Positions 25,360 through 33,027 of a stretch of 64,000 bases of DNA are shown here, piece after piece. Under the pieces are notes generated by a model, which made no database searches, had not been told where the DNA came from, and worked only from the letters and a program-made list of their open reading frames with translations. Both the position numbers and the translations under genes were made by a program. Each line of letters starts with the position of its first letter. Position 1 is the first letter of the stretch. This stretch comes from DATKUC01 sp964553615. GTDB taxonomy: Bacteria; Spirochaetota; Spirochaetia; DSM-27196; DATKUC01. The stretch is from positions 1 to 64,000 of the forward strand of contig CAZKMA010000004.1 in the NCBI GenBank assembly GCA_964553615.1, read 5' to 3'.

Positions 25360-26673
25360 GTGGTACGCATTCTCGTCATTGCCGACGACCTGAGCGGCGC
25401 CCTGGACACCGGAGTCCAGTTGCTTTCTGTGTCCGATGACATTCGGGTGCGGCTCCTGCCGGAGATCGGGAGAATCCCCACTGACAGGAGTCCGCGCGTA
25501 GACTTTGCGCATCCGCGCGTCGACGTCGTGGACACCGAAAGTCGTCATCTTGAACCGGCGCGCGCAGCTCAGCGAATCAGATCTGTCATCCAGGATTTCT
25601 TGAGCTCCTTGAACAGTTCGGACGAACTTCTCCTGTACAAGAAGACCGATTCGACTCTGCGTGGCAACATCGGCGCAGAACTGGCGGCTGCACTCGAATC
25701 CCTGCCTGATCGGTGCATGGTATTCGCGCCCGCCTACCCTGCACAGAACCGATCGGTCAAAAACGGTATCCTCTATGTCAATGGAACTCCGCTCGGCGAA
25801 ACCGAATTCGCCGCCGATGTGCTGGATCCCGTACACTCGAGCTCAATTGCCCGGGTCATTCATCTGCAGACACGGGGAAGAGTAGTGTTAGCCGACTCCC
25901 CGGAAAAGATCGGCGCAAACGCCGAATCCGGGACAATCGTGATTGCGGACGCACGGACAGACGCCGACCTCGGCACGGTTGCGGCTGCGGTGCGAGAAAT
26001 CAGATTGCGATCCGGGGTCTTTCCCCTCATTGCCGGGAGCGCAGGATTCGCGGCGCAACTCCCACACATTGTCGGAAGTGATACACCCGGGCGGCATCCG
26101 GAAACCATGCAGGATCCCGCATCTAGTGTGAACTTCCCCATCCGCAAACCGATTCTTTTTGTAAACGGAAGCCTGCACCCGGTTTCCCGAACACAGATAG
26201 AAAACGCCGTTGCCGATGGATGACCCGCAGTCTTCATCTTCGCCGCTCCCTCACTCGGAGAACCACTGAGTGAGGGCCAGGATCTGGAAGTAGGAGAAGT
26301 TGCGCGCCGGCTCCAATCGGAAGACCAGTGCATTCTGTCTTCCCCGCTTCGGAAAATTGAATCACGCGACGGCTCCCCCCGGGAAGTCGCCCACGTGCTC
26401 GGGGGGATGGTCGCCCGGATTCTCGACCGTACGCCCGTTGGAACGCTCGTAGTCTTTGGTGGAGACACACTCGCCGAAACGCTAAAGGCAGCAGGAGTCG
26501 GAACAGTCGTTCCAATCTGGGAACCGTGGCCGGGAATTGTCTGCTCACGTCTGGCTGGCCGAGATAATCCAACCAGCCTCGTTTCGAAGGCGGGCGGCTT
26601 CGGAGATCCGAATCTCATTCGGGAAATCAAACGCGCCTCGGAACCTTCACCAAACAGGGAGGGAGATAAATGA
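25360..26673 (+). pseudogene. Four-carbon acid-sugar kinase (OtnK/DUF1537 type) interrupted by one in-frame TGA
   Basis: From the GTG at 25360 (GAAGG six bases upstream) the frame encodes the N-terminal kinase half (VIADDLSGALDTG, LLYKKTDSTLRGNIG, APAYPAQNRSV, LIAGSAGFAAQL). At 26221-26223 a TGA follows AVADG. The same frame then continues without shift through PAVFIFAAP, LVVFGGDTLAE and SKAGGFGDPNLI to 26673, giving a full-length family member of about 437 codons. Trp would fit the position (ADG-W-PAVF). The genome uses TGA as stop elsewhere. Either TGG mutated to TGA, the base is wrong, or the codon is read through. A 9-bp hairpin starts 24 bases after the TGA. The family phosphorylates threonate/erythronate-type acids. 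Confidence 0.8.
26248..26276 (+). promoter_or_regulatory. Perfect 9-bp hairpin just downstream of the in-frame TGA
   Basis: CCCTCACTC and GAGTGAGGG pair perfectly around an 11-base loop, 24 bases after the TGA of the acid-sugar kinase gene. It lies inside coding sequence and has no T-run, so it is not a terminator. Its place is within the range of bacterial recoding (SECIS-like) elements, though chance is possible. Confidence 0.4.
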
Positions 26674-27713
26674 TCTGTATAACTGCGGGGGACGCAAACG
26701 GTGTGGGACCGGAAATACTCCTGAAGGCTGCGGCCCGCGGCGAGCTTACCGGCCCGTATGTAGTTATTGGTGACATCGCAGTGCTCAGAGCATGCGCCAA
26801 AAGACTCGGCATCCCGGTCAGGATGGACACCGTTTCTTCTCCTCAGGATGTATCTGAGGCACCGGATGCGGATCCTGATAACTCCTCTCCGATATCGAAT
26901 AACATCGCGGACCCTCGCGATTTCGCGGACCCTCGCGATCTCGCACGGATCCGGGTAATAGACGCCGGACTCCTTTCGGAAACGGACATCGAACCGGGTC
27001 GCCTTTCCCGGAGAACAGGCAGTGCTGCCGTGAGATACGTCGAGCAGGCAACTCGGCTTGCATTGGACAGGGAGGTCTCCGCAATTGTCACTCTGCCGAT
27101 AAACAAGGAAGCAGCCCGCATGGATCGGCCGGATTTTACCGGCCACACCGAGCTCATTGCAGATCTGTGCGGAAAGCACGATTACACCATGATGCTCATT
27201 AGTGACAAATTCGCCGTAACCCACGTGAGTACTCACGTCCCGATGGCCGAAGCAGTGACGCTGGTACAGAAAGAGCGCGTCCACACCGTAATACGGCTGA
27301 CCCATCAGGCACTCTCACGCCTGCACGCGTCCCCGCGTATTGCAGTTGCCGGGCTTAACCCTCATGCCGGAGAGCACGGAGCATTCGGAAGCGAAGACGC
27401 CATGGAAATACTTCCTGCAATAGAAGCGGCACGTGCGCTTGGCTGGGACGTGGTAGGGCCGGAGCCACCTGACACCGTCTTCTACCGAGCCTCGAAGGGG
27501 CTATTCGACGCGGTTGTCTGCATGTACCACGACCAGGGGCATATCCCGATGAAGCTTCTCGACTTCGAAGGCGGCGTAAACGTAACTCTCGGTCTTCAGG
27601 TCGTACGCACCTCGGTCGACCATGGTACCGCATTCGATATTGCATGGCAGGGAAAGGCCTCAACTCACAGTTTTGTTCAGGCGTATCGGTTTGCCCAGAA
27701 GCTTGGAGCGTAA
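26670..27713 (+). CDS. pdxA2: PdxA2-type 4-phospho-acid-sugar dehydrogenase (PdxA family)
   Basis: This 347-aa protein has PdxA hallmarks: ITAGDANGVGPEI at the start, LPINKEA, DFTGHTELIADL, GLNPHAGEHGAFG and the metal/active-site MYHDQGHIPMK. Family members oxidise 4-phospho-hydroxy acids with NAD, often with decarboxylation. In acid-sugar operons the PdxA2 group turns 4-phospho-D-threonate/erythronate into dihydroxyacetone phosphate. It overlaps the kinase gene by ATGA, the classic kinase-PdxA2 pair. The vitamin B6 enzyme PdxA is the alternative, less likely here. It carries an unusual insert, NNIADPRDFADPRDLA, from a tandem DNA repeat. Confidence 0.85.
   Translation: MICITAGDANGVGPEILLKAAARGELTGPYVVIGDIAVLRACAKRLGIPVRMDTVSSPQDVSEAPDADPDNSSPISNNIADPRDFADPRDLARIRVIDAGLLSETDIEPGRLSRRTGSAAVRYVEQATRLALDREVSAIVTLPINKEAARMDRPDFTGHTELIADLCGKHDYTMMLISDKFAVTHVSTHVPMAEAVTLVQKERVHTVIRLTHQALSRLHASPRIAVAGLNPHAGEHGAFGSEDAMEILPAIEAARALGWDVVGPEPPDTVFYRASKGLFDAVVCMYHDQGHIPMKLLDFEGGVNVTLGLQVVRTSVDHGTAFDIAWQGKASTHSFVQAYRFAQKLGA
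26905..26940 (+). repeat. 18-bp tandem duplication inside pdxA2
   Basis: Two copies of TCGCGGACCCTCGCGATT/C stand head to tail and add ADPRDF in frame. Each unit also holds the 5-bp inverted repeat TCGCG/CGCGA. Confidence 0.85.
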
Positions 27714-27758
27714 TCACGGAAGTGTCAGGAAGCGTGTTGACGCACATGGGCCGTGTTT

Positions 27759-27778
27759 TATCAACACGGTTGTTGATA
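27759..27778. promoter_or_regulatory. Operator-like 20-bp palindrome
   Basis: TATCAACA and TGTTGATA are perfect inverted repeats separated by CGGT, ending 11 bases before the -35 box at 27790. A third half-site, GTGTTGA, lies at 27733-27739, and CCGTGTT/AACACGG overlaps the left arm. A GntR-type regulator encoded downstream is a candidate binder. Confidence 0.55.
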
Positions 27779-27789
27779 CTTCGGTGGGA

Positions 27790-27819
27790 TTGACCAAATA
27801 CTTCGGCTGCTGCTATTCT
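27790..27819 (+). promoter_or_regulatory. Promoter of the aminotransferase leader
   Basis: TTGACC (27790-27795) and TATTCT (27814-27819) are spaced 18 bases apart. Transcription would start near 27826, giving a leader of about 205 bases before the aminotransferase gene. Confidence 0.55.
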
Positions 27820-27831
27820 CCTGTGGTGATC

Positions 27832-27912
27832 ATGTACCGAAACGACAGATCAAATTCACTCGCGGCGGCGGCGCCCTGCAGGGGTCCGCGTCTGGAGACA
27901 CTCGACCGGTAG
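27832..27912 (+). CDS. Candidate leader peptide with four consecutive Ala codons
   Basis: The 26-codon frame starts about six bases after the predicted transcription start. It reads MYRNDRSNSLAAAAPCRG and ends at TAG 27910-27912, 21 bases before a strong terminator. Four GCG codons in a row resemble the control codons of attenuation peptides, and the downstream gene is an aminotransferase. It has no Shine-Dalgarno, so translation would be leaderless. This is an inference from layout only. Confidence 0.35.
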   Translation: MYRNDRSNSLAAAAPCRGPRLETLDR

Positions 27913-27933
27913 CACCGGAAGCGTGTTTGCGAG

Positions 27934-27976
27934 AAAAGGCCGCGGTCCTCTAAAACGGGGGACCGCGGCCTTTTTT
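27934..27976. terminator. Rho-independent terminator, possibly an attenuator
   Basis: GGCCGCGGTCC (27938-27948) pairs perfectly with GGACCGCGGCC (27960-27970). AAAA precedes and TTTTTT follows the stem, so it can act in both directions. It stands between the promoter at 27790 and the aminotransferase ATG at 28032, so it would also stop that gene's own transcript unless opened. Confidence 0.85.
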
Positions 27977-28031
27977 CTTGTCGTTGTGCAGGATGGCCGG
28001 GCCTCCGGGAGCGCGAGCCGATGGAGGCAGA

Positions 28032-29393
28032 ATGAGACGCAATATTGTTCATCCCGGGGCAAGTCAGCTCAAGTACGAGATCCGACAAATTGTTCAGTTT
28101 GCCCACGAAGTGGAGGCCCACGGTGTTTCCATTACCTGGGAGAATATCGGCGATCCGATCCTGAAAGGCGAGATTCTTCCCGACTGGATCAAGGGAATTG
28201 TCGCCGAAGCTGCCACGCAGGACGCATCCTACGCATACGTGGACACACAGGGTGTACCGGGAACACGGGAGTTTCTTGCTCGCGAAGTAAATGGGCGCGG
28301 TGGAACGCAGATTAGTGCGAATGATATTATCTTCTTCAATGGCCTCGGAGACGCGGTATCCAAGATCTTCAGCTACCTGCGTCGAGAGGCGCGCGTTCTT
28401 GGACCGTCTCCCGCCTATTCGACATTTTCCTCTGCGGAGGCTGCACATTCCGGGTATGAGCACCTGAGCTACCGGCTCGATCCTGCAAACGACTGGTTGC
28501 CGGACATCGATGACATCGAAATGAAGGTTCGCTACAACGATTCAATTGCCGGGCTCCTCCTCATCAATCCCGACAATCCAACGGGTACCGTCTATCCGCG
28601 GAAACTGCTGCAGGAGTTCGTGAGGATTGCCCGAACCTACGACATTTTTCTGATCTGCGACGAGACATACGCGAATATTACCTACAACAATTCGGAGTTT
28701 GTAAGCCTTGCCGAGGTGATCGGCGACGTACCTGGCATGAGCCTGCGTTCGATTTCCAAAGAATTCCCGTGGCCGGGAGCCCGCAGCGGATGGGCAGAGA
28801 TATTCAATCAGCAGAGAGACCCCGGGTTCAACCGCTACATACGGAGCATAATCGACGCCAAGCGATTGGAGGTGTGCTCAACGGCTCTCCCACAACTGGT
28901 CATCCCCCGGGTGTTCTCCGATCCCCGCTATCCGAAGCACCTCGAACGAAGACGCTCAATGTTCGAGGATCGAGCGAACGAGACATTCGACTCGTTCGCT
29001 GAAGTACCGGGCATCCACGTTACCCGCCCCAAGGGCGCGCTCTACTTCACTGTGGTCTTCGACGAGGGTGTGCTGAACGGTCACCAAAGACTTCCGGTGG
29101 AAAACAGAGATCTTGAGCGGATGCTCGAAGAACGGACCGAAGGGCTGGCGCCGGACAAACGATTTGCCTACTGGCTGCTGGGCGCAACCGGCATTTGTGT
29201 GGTTCCACTGTCAGGATTCGCCTGCGACCTTCCGGGTTTTCGCATGACTCTCCTTGAGACCGACGTTCGAAAACGAATATGGACACACGCGACTATTGCA
29301 CGCTCAATACTGGCATATCTCGATATCAATCGGGAACCGGCTCAGGACGTGAAACGAACTCCCGCGGCAAGCGGCGTGTCCACGCTGCGTTAA
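28032..29393 (+). CDS. PLP-dependent class I/II aminotransferase
   Basis: This 453-aa fold-type-I enzyme has ASYAYVDTQGVPGTREFLA, LLINPDNPTGTVYP (179-189), FLICDETYANI, the Schiff-base K243 in SISKEFPWPGARSGW, and a C-terminal Arg in FRMTLLE. It is related to aspartate/alanine aminotransferases but carries extra C-terminal segments (ERTEGLAPDKRFAYWLLGATG). The amino donor and keto acid are not readable. The ATG follows GGAGG. It sits between the acid-sugar kinase/pdxA2 genes and the GntR genes, behind a possible attenuator. Confidence 0.85.
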   Translation: MRRNIVHPGASQLKYEIRQIVQFAHEVEAHGVSITWENIGDPILKGEILPDWIKGIVAEAATQDASYAYVDTQGVPGTREFLAREVNGRGGTQISANDIIFFNGLGDAVSKIFSYLRREARVLGPSPAYSTFSSAEAAHSGYEHLSYRLDPANDWLPDIDDIEMKVRYNDSIAGLLLINPDNPTGTVYPRKLLQEFVRIARTYDIFLICDETYANITYNNSEFVSLAEVIGDVPGMSLRSISKEFPWPGARSGWAEIFNQQRDPGFNRYIRSIIDAKRLEVCSTALPQLVIPRVFSDPRYPKHLERRRSMFEDRANETFDSFAEVPGIHVTRPKGALYFTVVFDEGVLNGHQRLPVENRDLERMLEERTEGLAPDKRFAYWLLGATGICVVPLSGFACDLPGFRMTLLETDVRKRIWTHATIARSILAYLDINREPAQDVKRTPAASGVSTLR

Positions 29394-29588
29394 GCTGCGA
29401 AGGAGTACCCCCGTATCGGTCCGGTAGCCAGACTGCCTGTGATTCTGAATCCACAGCGAGCGGCATGAGGAACTGCCGGCCGATCGGGGACTCACCCGGC
29501 GCGATACCCCTGCGTCCAGTCCGAGACGTGCAGGGACGGCATCTTGACGCGCCAATGTCGACCGAAAACGTATGAAGGCGCGCCAGAG

Positions 29589-29628
29589 CATGCCAGTTGA
29601 CGTTGCCGCCTCAAAATGAGACCTGCTG
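29589..29628 (+). repeat. Dispersed 40-bp intergenic repeat, copy A
   Basis: It is identical at 38 of 40 positions to 46823-46862 on the other strand. Its core is CAGTTGACGTTGCCGC. Weaker likeness extends upstream (AACG..GTATGAA, GGCGCGCC). It could be a fragment of a mobile-element end or a shared regulatory site. Confidence 0.75.
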
Positions 29629-29645
29629 GCTCTGATACCCTCCCG

Positions 29646-29674
29646 TTGACCGGAATCCGCGTGCGAGTTACACT
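29646..29674 (+). promoter_or_regulatory. Promoter of the first GntR gene
   Basis: TTGACC (29646-29651) and TACACT (29669-29674) are spaced 17 bases apart, with a transcription start near 29681. Confidence 0.55.
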
Positions 29675-29683
29675 GAAGTCGAT

Positions 29684-29695
29684 TTTGAATTCAAA
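29684..29695. promoter_or_regulatory. 12-bp palindrome TTTGAATTCAAA at the transcription start
   Basis: This perfect palindrome lies at about +4 to +15 of the GntR promoter, suitable for autorepression. Confidence 0.45.
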
Positions 29696-29730
29696 GCTGC
29701 ATGGGATCCTGATGGGTCCAACGGAATTCT

Positions 29731-30390
29731 ATGAAGAAATTTGAATATCAGGTTCTTGCCCAGCAGGTGTATCAGGCGCTGCGCGGGATGATTCTTACCG
29801 GAGAATTGAAGCCGAATGAGAAACTTGCCCAGGAGGAACTAGCGCGAAAGCTGGGTGTCTCTCGTACACCAATCCTGTCCGCCTTCTCACGGCTGGAACG
29901 GGACATGCTCGTTGTGAGCATCCCACGCAGAGGCGTGTTTGTGAAGCAATTTGCGCTGCACGAGCTTCTCGACATCTACGACATCCGCCTCCGTCTTGAA
30001 CCACTTGGCGCCCGGCATGCGGCGGAGCGCGCGAATGAAGACCAGAAAGAGCGGCTCGCCGAACTGGTAGAAGCGTTCGGTGAAGCGGTGAAGCGCGGAG
30101 ACGTCCGCCGGATCAAAGACGCGGACCACTCATTCCATACCGAAGTCATGCGGCTCAGCGGCAATCAGGTTCTGTATGAAATGATTGCAACTTTTAACAT
30201 ACTCCTCATCGCCAACGTGAAGGGTCTGCAGAAAGACCCTCACAAGAGCAGTGCCGAACATCAGATGCTTCTTGCGGCAATCCGCGGGAACGATCCGGAC
30301 GAGGCGGAACACATAATGTACGAACACATCTCGGAATCCCGGAATGCTATCCGGAATGAGATTGCCATCGAATCCCGTGCGGAGGGGTAA
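29731..30390 (+). CDS. GntR-family (FCD) transcriptional regulator
   Basis: This 219-aa protein has an N-terminal winged helix (VYQALRGMILTGELKPNEKL, ELARKLGVSRTPILSAFSRL) and an FCD ligand domain. The domain contains the FadR-type metal/ligand residues in DADHSFHTEVMRLSGN and SSAEHQMLLAAIRGND. Members sense sugar acids, organic acids or amino acids. It ends one base before the second GntR gene and probably controls the surrounding acid-sugar genes. The two proteins are paralogues. Confidence 0.9.
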   Translation: MKKFEYQVLAQQVYQALRGMILTGELKPNEKLAQEELARKLGVSRTPILSAFSRLERDMLVVSIPRRGVFVKQFALHELLDIYDIRLRLEPLGARHAAERANEDQKERLAELVEAFGEAVKRGDVRRIKDADHSFHTEVMRLSGNQVLYEMIATFNILLIANVKGLQKDPHKSSAEHQMLLAAIRGNDPDEAEHIMYEHISESRNAIRNEIAIESRAEG

Positions 30391-30391
30391 C

Positions 30392-31060
30392 ATGTCCATC
30401 ATAGATACACGGAGCCTGAGCGACCACATCTATCTCCGTATCCGCACCATGATTCTCGAGGGCAATTTCGAACCGGGCCAGAAGATCGAAAAACAAGCGC
30501 TCGCACGAGAACTGGGCGTAAGTCAGACTCCGATAAACGATGCGCTCAACCGATTGTCGGGAGAGAAATATCTCGAGCAGCGCAGCCGGCAGGGTTATTT
30601 CGTTCGCGCGTACACGCCGCAGGACATGAAGGAAATGTTCGAGGTGCGGGCGGGCCTGGAGGGAATGGCCGTGAGATTGTGCATCGAGCGGGCGCCGGAC
30701 GATCTGCTTGAGAGTCTGTGCCGGTTGTTCGACGGATACGACCTCCCGCTCGCAGGACAATCCCTTCGCGCGTACACACTTGCGGATCAACAATTCCACC
30801 AGACCATTATTGCCTGTTCGGGAAACGAAATGATTCGAAACATGAACGAGTCTTTCGGATACCTCATGAAGAGTTATCAACGGGGCCTTGCACGTCCGCC
30901 GGATGAGACCCTTCCCGAACATCGGGCAATTATTGAGGCCATACGGACGAAGAACGGACTACTGGCGCAGGATCTCATGGTGCGTCACCATACACGCTCC
31001 GCTGCCATCTGGACCCGGCGTAATGGAAAAGAGGAGAATCAAGTCCAGTTCGAAGGTTGA
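30392..31060 (+). CDS. GntR-family (FCD) transcriptional regulator, second copy
   Basis: This 222-aa protein starts at the ATG at 30392, which has GGAGGGG upstream; an in-frame codon 16 residues earlier lies inside the previous gene. The winged helix (IYLRIRTMILEGNFEPGQKI, ALARELGVSQTPINDALNRL) is followed by an FCD domain with LADQQFHQTIIACSGN and LPEHRAIIEAIRTKN. It is a diverged paralogue of the upstream regulator and co-transcribed with it. Two FCD regulators side by side suggest two ligands or heteromer control of the kinase/PdxA2 and DhaKL units. Confidence 0.9.
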   Translation: MSIIDTRSLSDHIYLRIRTMILEGNFEPGQKIEKQALARELGVSQTPINDALNRLSGEKYLEQRSRQGYFVRAYTPQDMKEMFEVRAGLEGMAVRLCIERAPDDLLESLCRLFDGYDLPLAGQSLRAYTLADQQFHQTIIACSGNEMIRNMNESFGYLMKSYQRGLARPPDETLPEHRAIIEAIRTKNGLLAQDLMVRHHTRSAAIWTRRNGKEENQVQFEG

Positions 31061-31094
31061 CTTCTCGTATTCCGGACTGCAAAGTCTCCGCGAG

Positions 31095-31742
31095 TCAATC
31101 ACCGAGCAGGGATGCGACGTTCTCGGACATCGTTTTCAGGATGAGCCAGCAGGATGTGGCACCCGCATCCAGCACTCCTCTCGAGCGCTCTCCGAGTCGT
31201 GCGGCGCGGCCAATCTTTGCCACCATGTCTTTGGTCGAATCTTTCCCTTTCTCCGCGGCGTCAGACATCTGATCGAGAGCGTCGGCAAATTCCGCATGAG
31301 CGTTCACCGCCTCACGGAAACGTCTGGTCGCCGGGTCCAGAGTATCCATCAGAGTCTTATCTCCGACCTTGGCGCCGCCGAGGCTGGTAATTGCGGTCTC
31401 GGCGCTCTCAAGCATGAGGGCAAAAGTCTGTGCATCTATCTCGTCCTTGTCCTGAGTCGCTTTCGCCATCTCCCGGAACATAGTTCCGTAGAGCGGGCCC
31501 ATCGACCCGCCAATCTCTGTCAACAGGACGGTCCCCAGGGTGCGCAGGGATTCAGTCAGGTTCGCCTGCTTGCCGGACAGTCGTTCGGCCGCAAGCGTGA
31601 AACCTTTTCTCATGTTGATTCCGTGATCCCCGTCTCCGATTGCCCCGTCAACATCGCTCAAGAACTTTGCGTTCTCCTGAATTGTCTTCACCAGTGCGGT
31701 GACAATGGAGCCGCCTGCGCTATTCTTGAATGACTCTGCCAT
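31095..31742 (-). CDS. dhaL: Dihydroxyacetone/tetrulose kinase subunit L (DhaL/DAK2)
   Basis: This 215-aa protein has the nucleotide/Mg site DVDGAIGDGDHGINM, with D32, D37 and D39. It continues with TEIGGSMGPLYGTMF, KVGDKTLMDTLDPA and ARLGERSRGVLDAGATS, all typical DAK2 segments. DhaL binds the adenine nucleotide and phosphorylates the substrate held by DhaK. It starts at the last base of the dhaK stop region, so the two are coupled. No DhaM PTS subunit is nearby, so ATP is the probable donor. Confidence 0.92.
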   Translation of the reverse strand: MAESFKNSAGGSIVTALVKTIQENAKFLSDVDGAIGDGDHGINMRKGFTLAAERLSGKQANLTESLRTLGTVLLTEIGGSMGPLYGTMFREMAKATQDKDEIDAQTFALMLESAETAITSLGGAKVGDKTLMDTLDPATRRFREAVNAHAEFADALDQMSDAAEKGKDSTKDMVAKIGRAARLGERSRGVLDAGATSCWLILKTMSENVASLLGD

Positions 31743-32752
31743 TATCTTTTGCCTCCGAACTGCGTAAGTCCCATGCTTTCGGCGTCCAGATCAACGAGAG
31801 ACGCAAGCTCATCATCGAGCTTCATTACTGTGAGCGTCACACCCATCATTTCGAGCGAAGTGAAATAATTGCCAACGTATGGCCGATATACCTCTATGCC
31901 TTTCTTGCCCAAAAGCTCCGCTACCTTGTTGTAGAAGATATAGAGCTCCATGACTGGCGTTGCGCCAAGACCCGAGACGAGCACAACAACCCGATCCCCA
32001 GATCCAAACGGAAGGTCCGGCAGCACGATGTCCAGACACATGGACGCCATCTCATCGGCTGTCGTCAGCTCTACTACCTTGATTCCAGGTTCTCCATGGT
32101 GACCAATCCCGAGCTCCATTTTGCCCGCTTCGATCTGAAAGTTGGGATGCCCAACCGCAGGAATGGTGCACGGAGTAATCCCGATGCCGACACTGCGTGT
32201 ATTGTCGATAGCCTTCTGGGCTACTGCTATCACTTCGTCCAGAGATCCCCCAAGTGAGGCCTTTGCACCTCCCACCTTCCACATGAGCACTTCGCCGGCC
32301 ACTCCGCGCCTCTTTTCACGCTCGCTCTTCGGTGCGGATGCGACATCATCGTTTGCAACAACGGTCTTCACCTGGATATCTTCCTCAGCAGCAAGTTCCG
32401 TCGCCATCCTGACGTTCATGTTGTCACCGGCATAGTTGCCGTACAAACAGGCAATTCCACGGCCCGAGTTCGCCGCACGGAACGCGCCCAGGAAGGCAGC
32501 AGCTGTTGGGGAGGAAAAGATCTCTCCTACAGCGACCGCATCAACCATGTTGCGGCCAACGTACCCCACAAACGCCGGTTTGTGGCCCGACCCGCCGCCG
32601 GTGACCACTCCCACTTTGTTCGCGACTGGAGCCTTTGCGTACCGTATAACGCGCGGATTCTCCGTTGGAGCCACAATGTTTGGATGCGCTTTGAGAAATC
32701 CCTTCAGCATGTCTTCGACTACGAGATCCGGATCATTTATGATTCTCTGCAT
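31742..32752 (-). CDS. dhaK: Dihydroxyacetone/tetrulose kinase subunit K (DhaK/DAK1)
   Basis: This 336-aa protein has GVVTGGGSGHKPAFVGYVG (47-65), YGNYAGDNMNV and the substrate-binding His pair H218/H219 in GIGHHGEPG. A His in this motif forms a hemiaminal with the ketone. Homologues paired with RpiB-type isomerases act on erythrulose in tetritol pathways, so L- or D-erythrulose is as likely as dihydroxyacetone. It is divergent from the RpiB-type gene and shares a 275-base control region with a GntR-type palindrome. Confidence 0.92.
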   Translation of the reverse strand: MQRIINDPDLVVEDMLKGFLKAHPNIVAPTENPRVIRYAKAPVANKVGVVTGGGSGHKPAFVGYVGRNMVDAVAVGEIFSSPTAAAFLGAFRAANSGRGIACLYGNYAGDNMNVRMATELAAEEDIQVKTVVANDDVASAPKSEREKRRGVAGEVLMWKVGGAKASLGGSLDEVIAVAQKAIDNTRSVGIGITPCTIPAVGHPNFQIEAGKMELGIGHHGEPGIKVVELTTADEMASMCLDIVLPDLPFGSGDRVVVLVSGLGATPVMELYIFYNKVAELLGKKGIEVYRPYVGNYFTSLEMMGVTLTVMKLDDELASLVDLDAESMGLTQFGGKR

Positions 32753-32780
32753 TTGTGCCCCCGCTTTCTATTTTTCGAGC

Positions 32781-32789
32781 AGTATACCA
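32781..32789 (-). promoter_or_regulatory. Extended -10 promoter of dhaKL
   Basis: The minus strand reads ATGGTATACT: TATACT (32781-32786) with a TG extension, about 30 bases before the dhaK start. Confidence 0.45.
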
Positions 32790-32897
32790 TTTTTCTCCAG
32801 GTAATCCACGCCGGAACGTGCCACTTCTTACGGATCACTCTCCTCCGTCTGCCGGGCAGCACGCGGTCCCGTCGTTCAGAATACCATGACTATCTCT

Positions 32898-32913
32898 ATT
32901 TTGTATACAAAAT
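32898..32913. promoter_or_regulatory. GntR/UxuR-type operator palindrome
   Basis: ATTTTGTATACAAAAT is a perfect 16-bp palindrome containing TTGTATACAA, close to operators known for FCD-type GntR regulators such as UxuR/ExuR. It lies in the dhaK/rpiB divergent region and probably binds one or both GntR proteins encoded at 29731-31060. Confidence 0.65.
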
Positions 32914-33027
32914 TTTGCGGGGGATGTTCAGTCACCGAGCCTCATCCGGCCGCCAGCCTTGACCGCCGCTGAGCGCCGCGCCTATACTGCGGGCACTATC
33001 TATACCGGCTGTGGGAGGAACAGGACT

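Larger units (their letters stand above)
29394..29730. other. 337-base intergenic region before the GntR genes
   Basis: The first 170 bases hold no gene I can support. From 29560 it carries one copy of a dispersed 40-bp repeat (29589-29628), then a promoter (29646-29674) and a 12-bp palindrome (29684-29695) ahead of the regulator at 29731. Confidence 0.6.

Noticed and set aside
26221..26223. TGA read as Trp genome-wide (alternative genetic code)
   Set aside because: Many intact genes here end in TGA, often in ATGA overlaps, so a code change cannot be general; only local recoding, mutation or error remains.
29571..29628. Intact insertion sequence at the dispersed repeat
   Set aside because: No transposase frame, no paired terminal repeats and no target duplication are visible near either copy; at most it is an element end.
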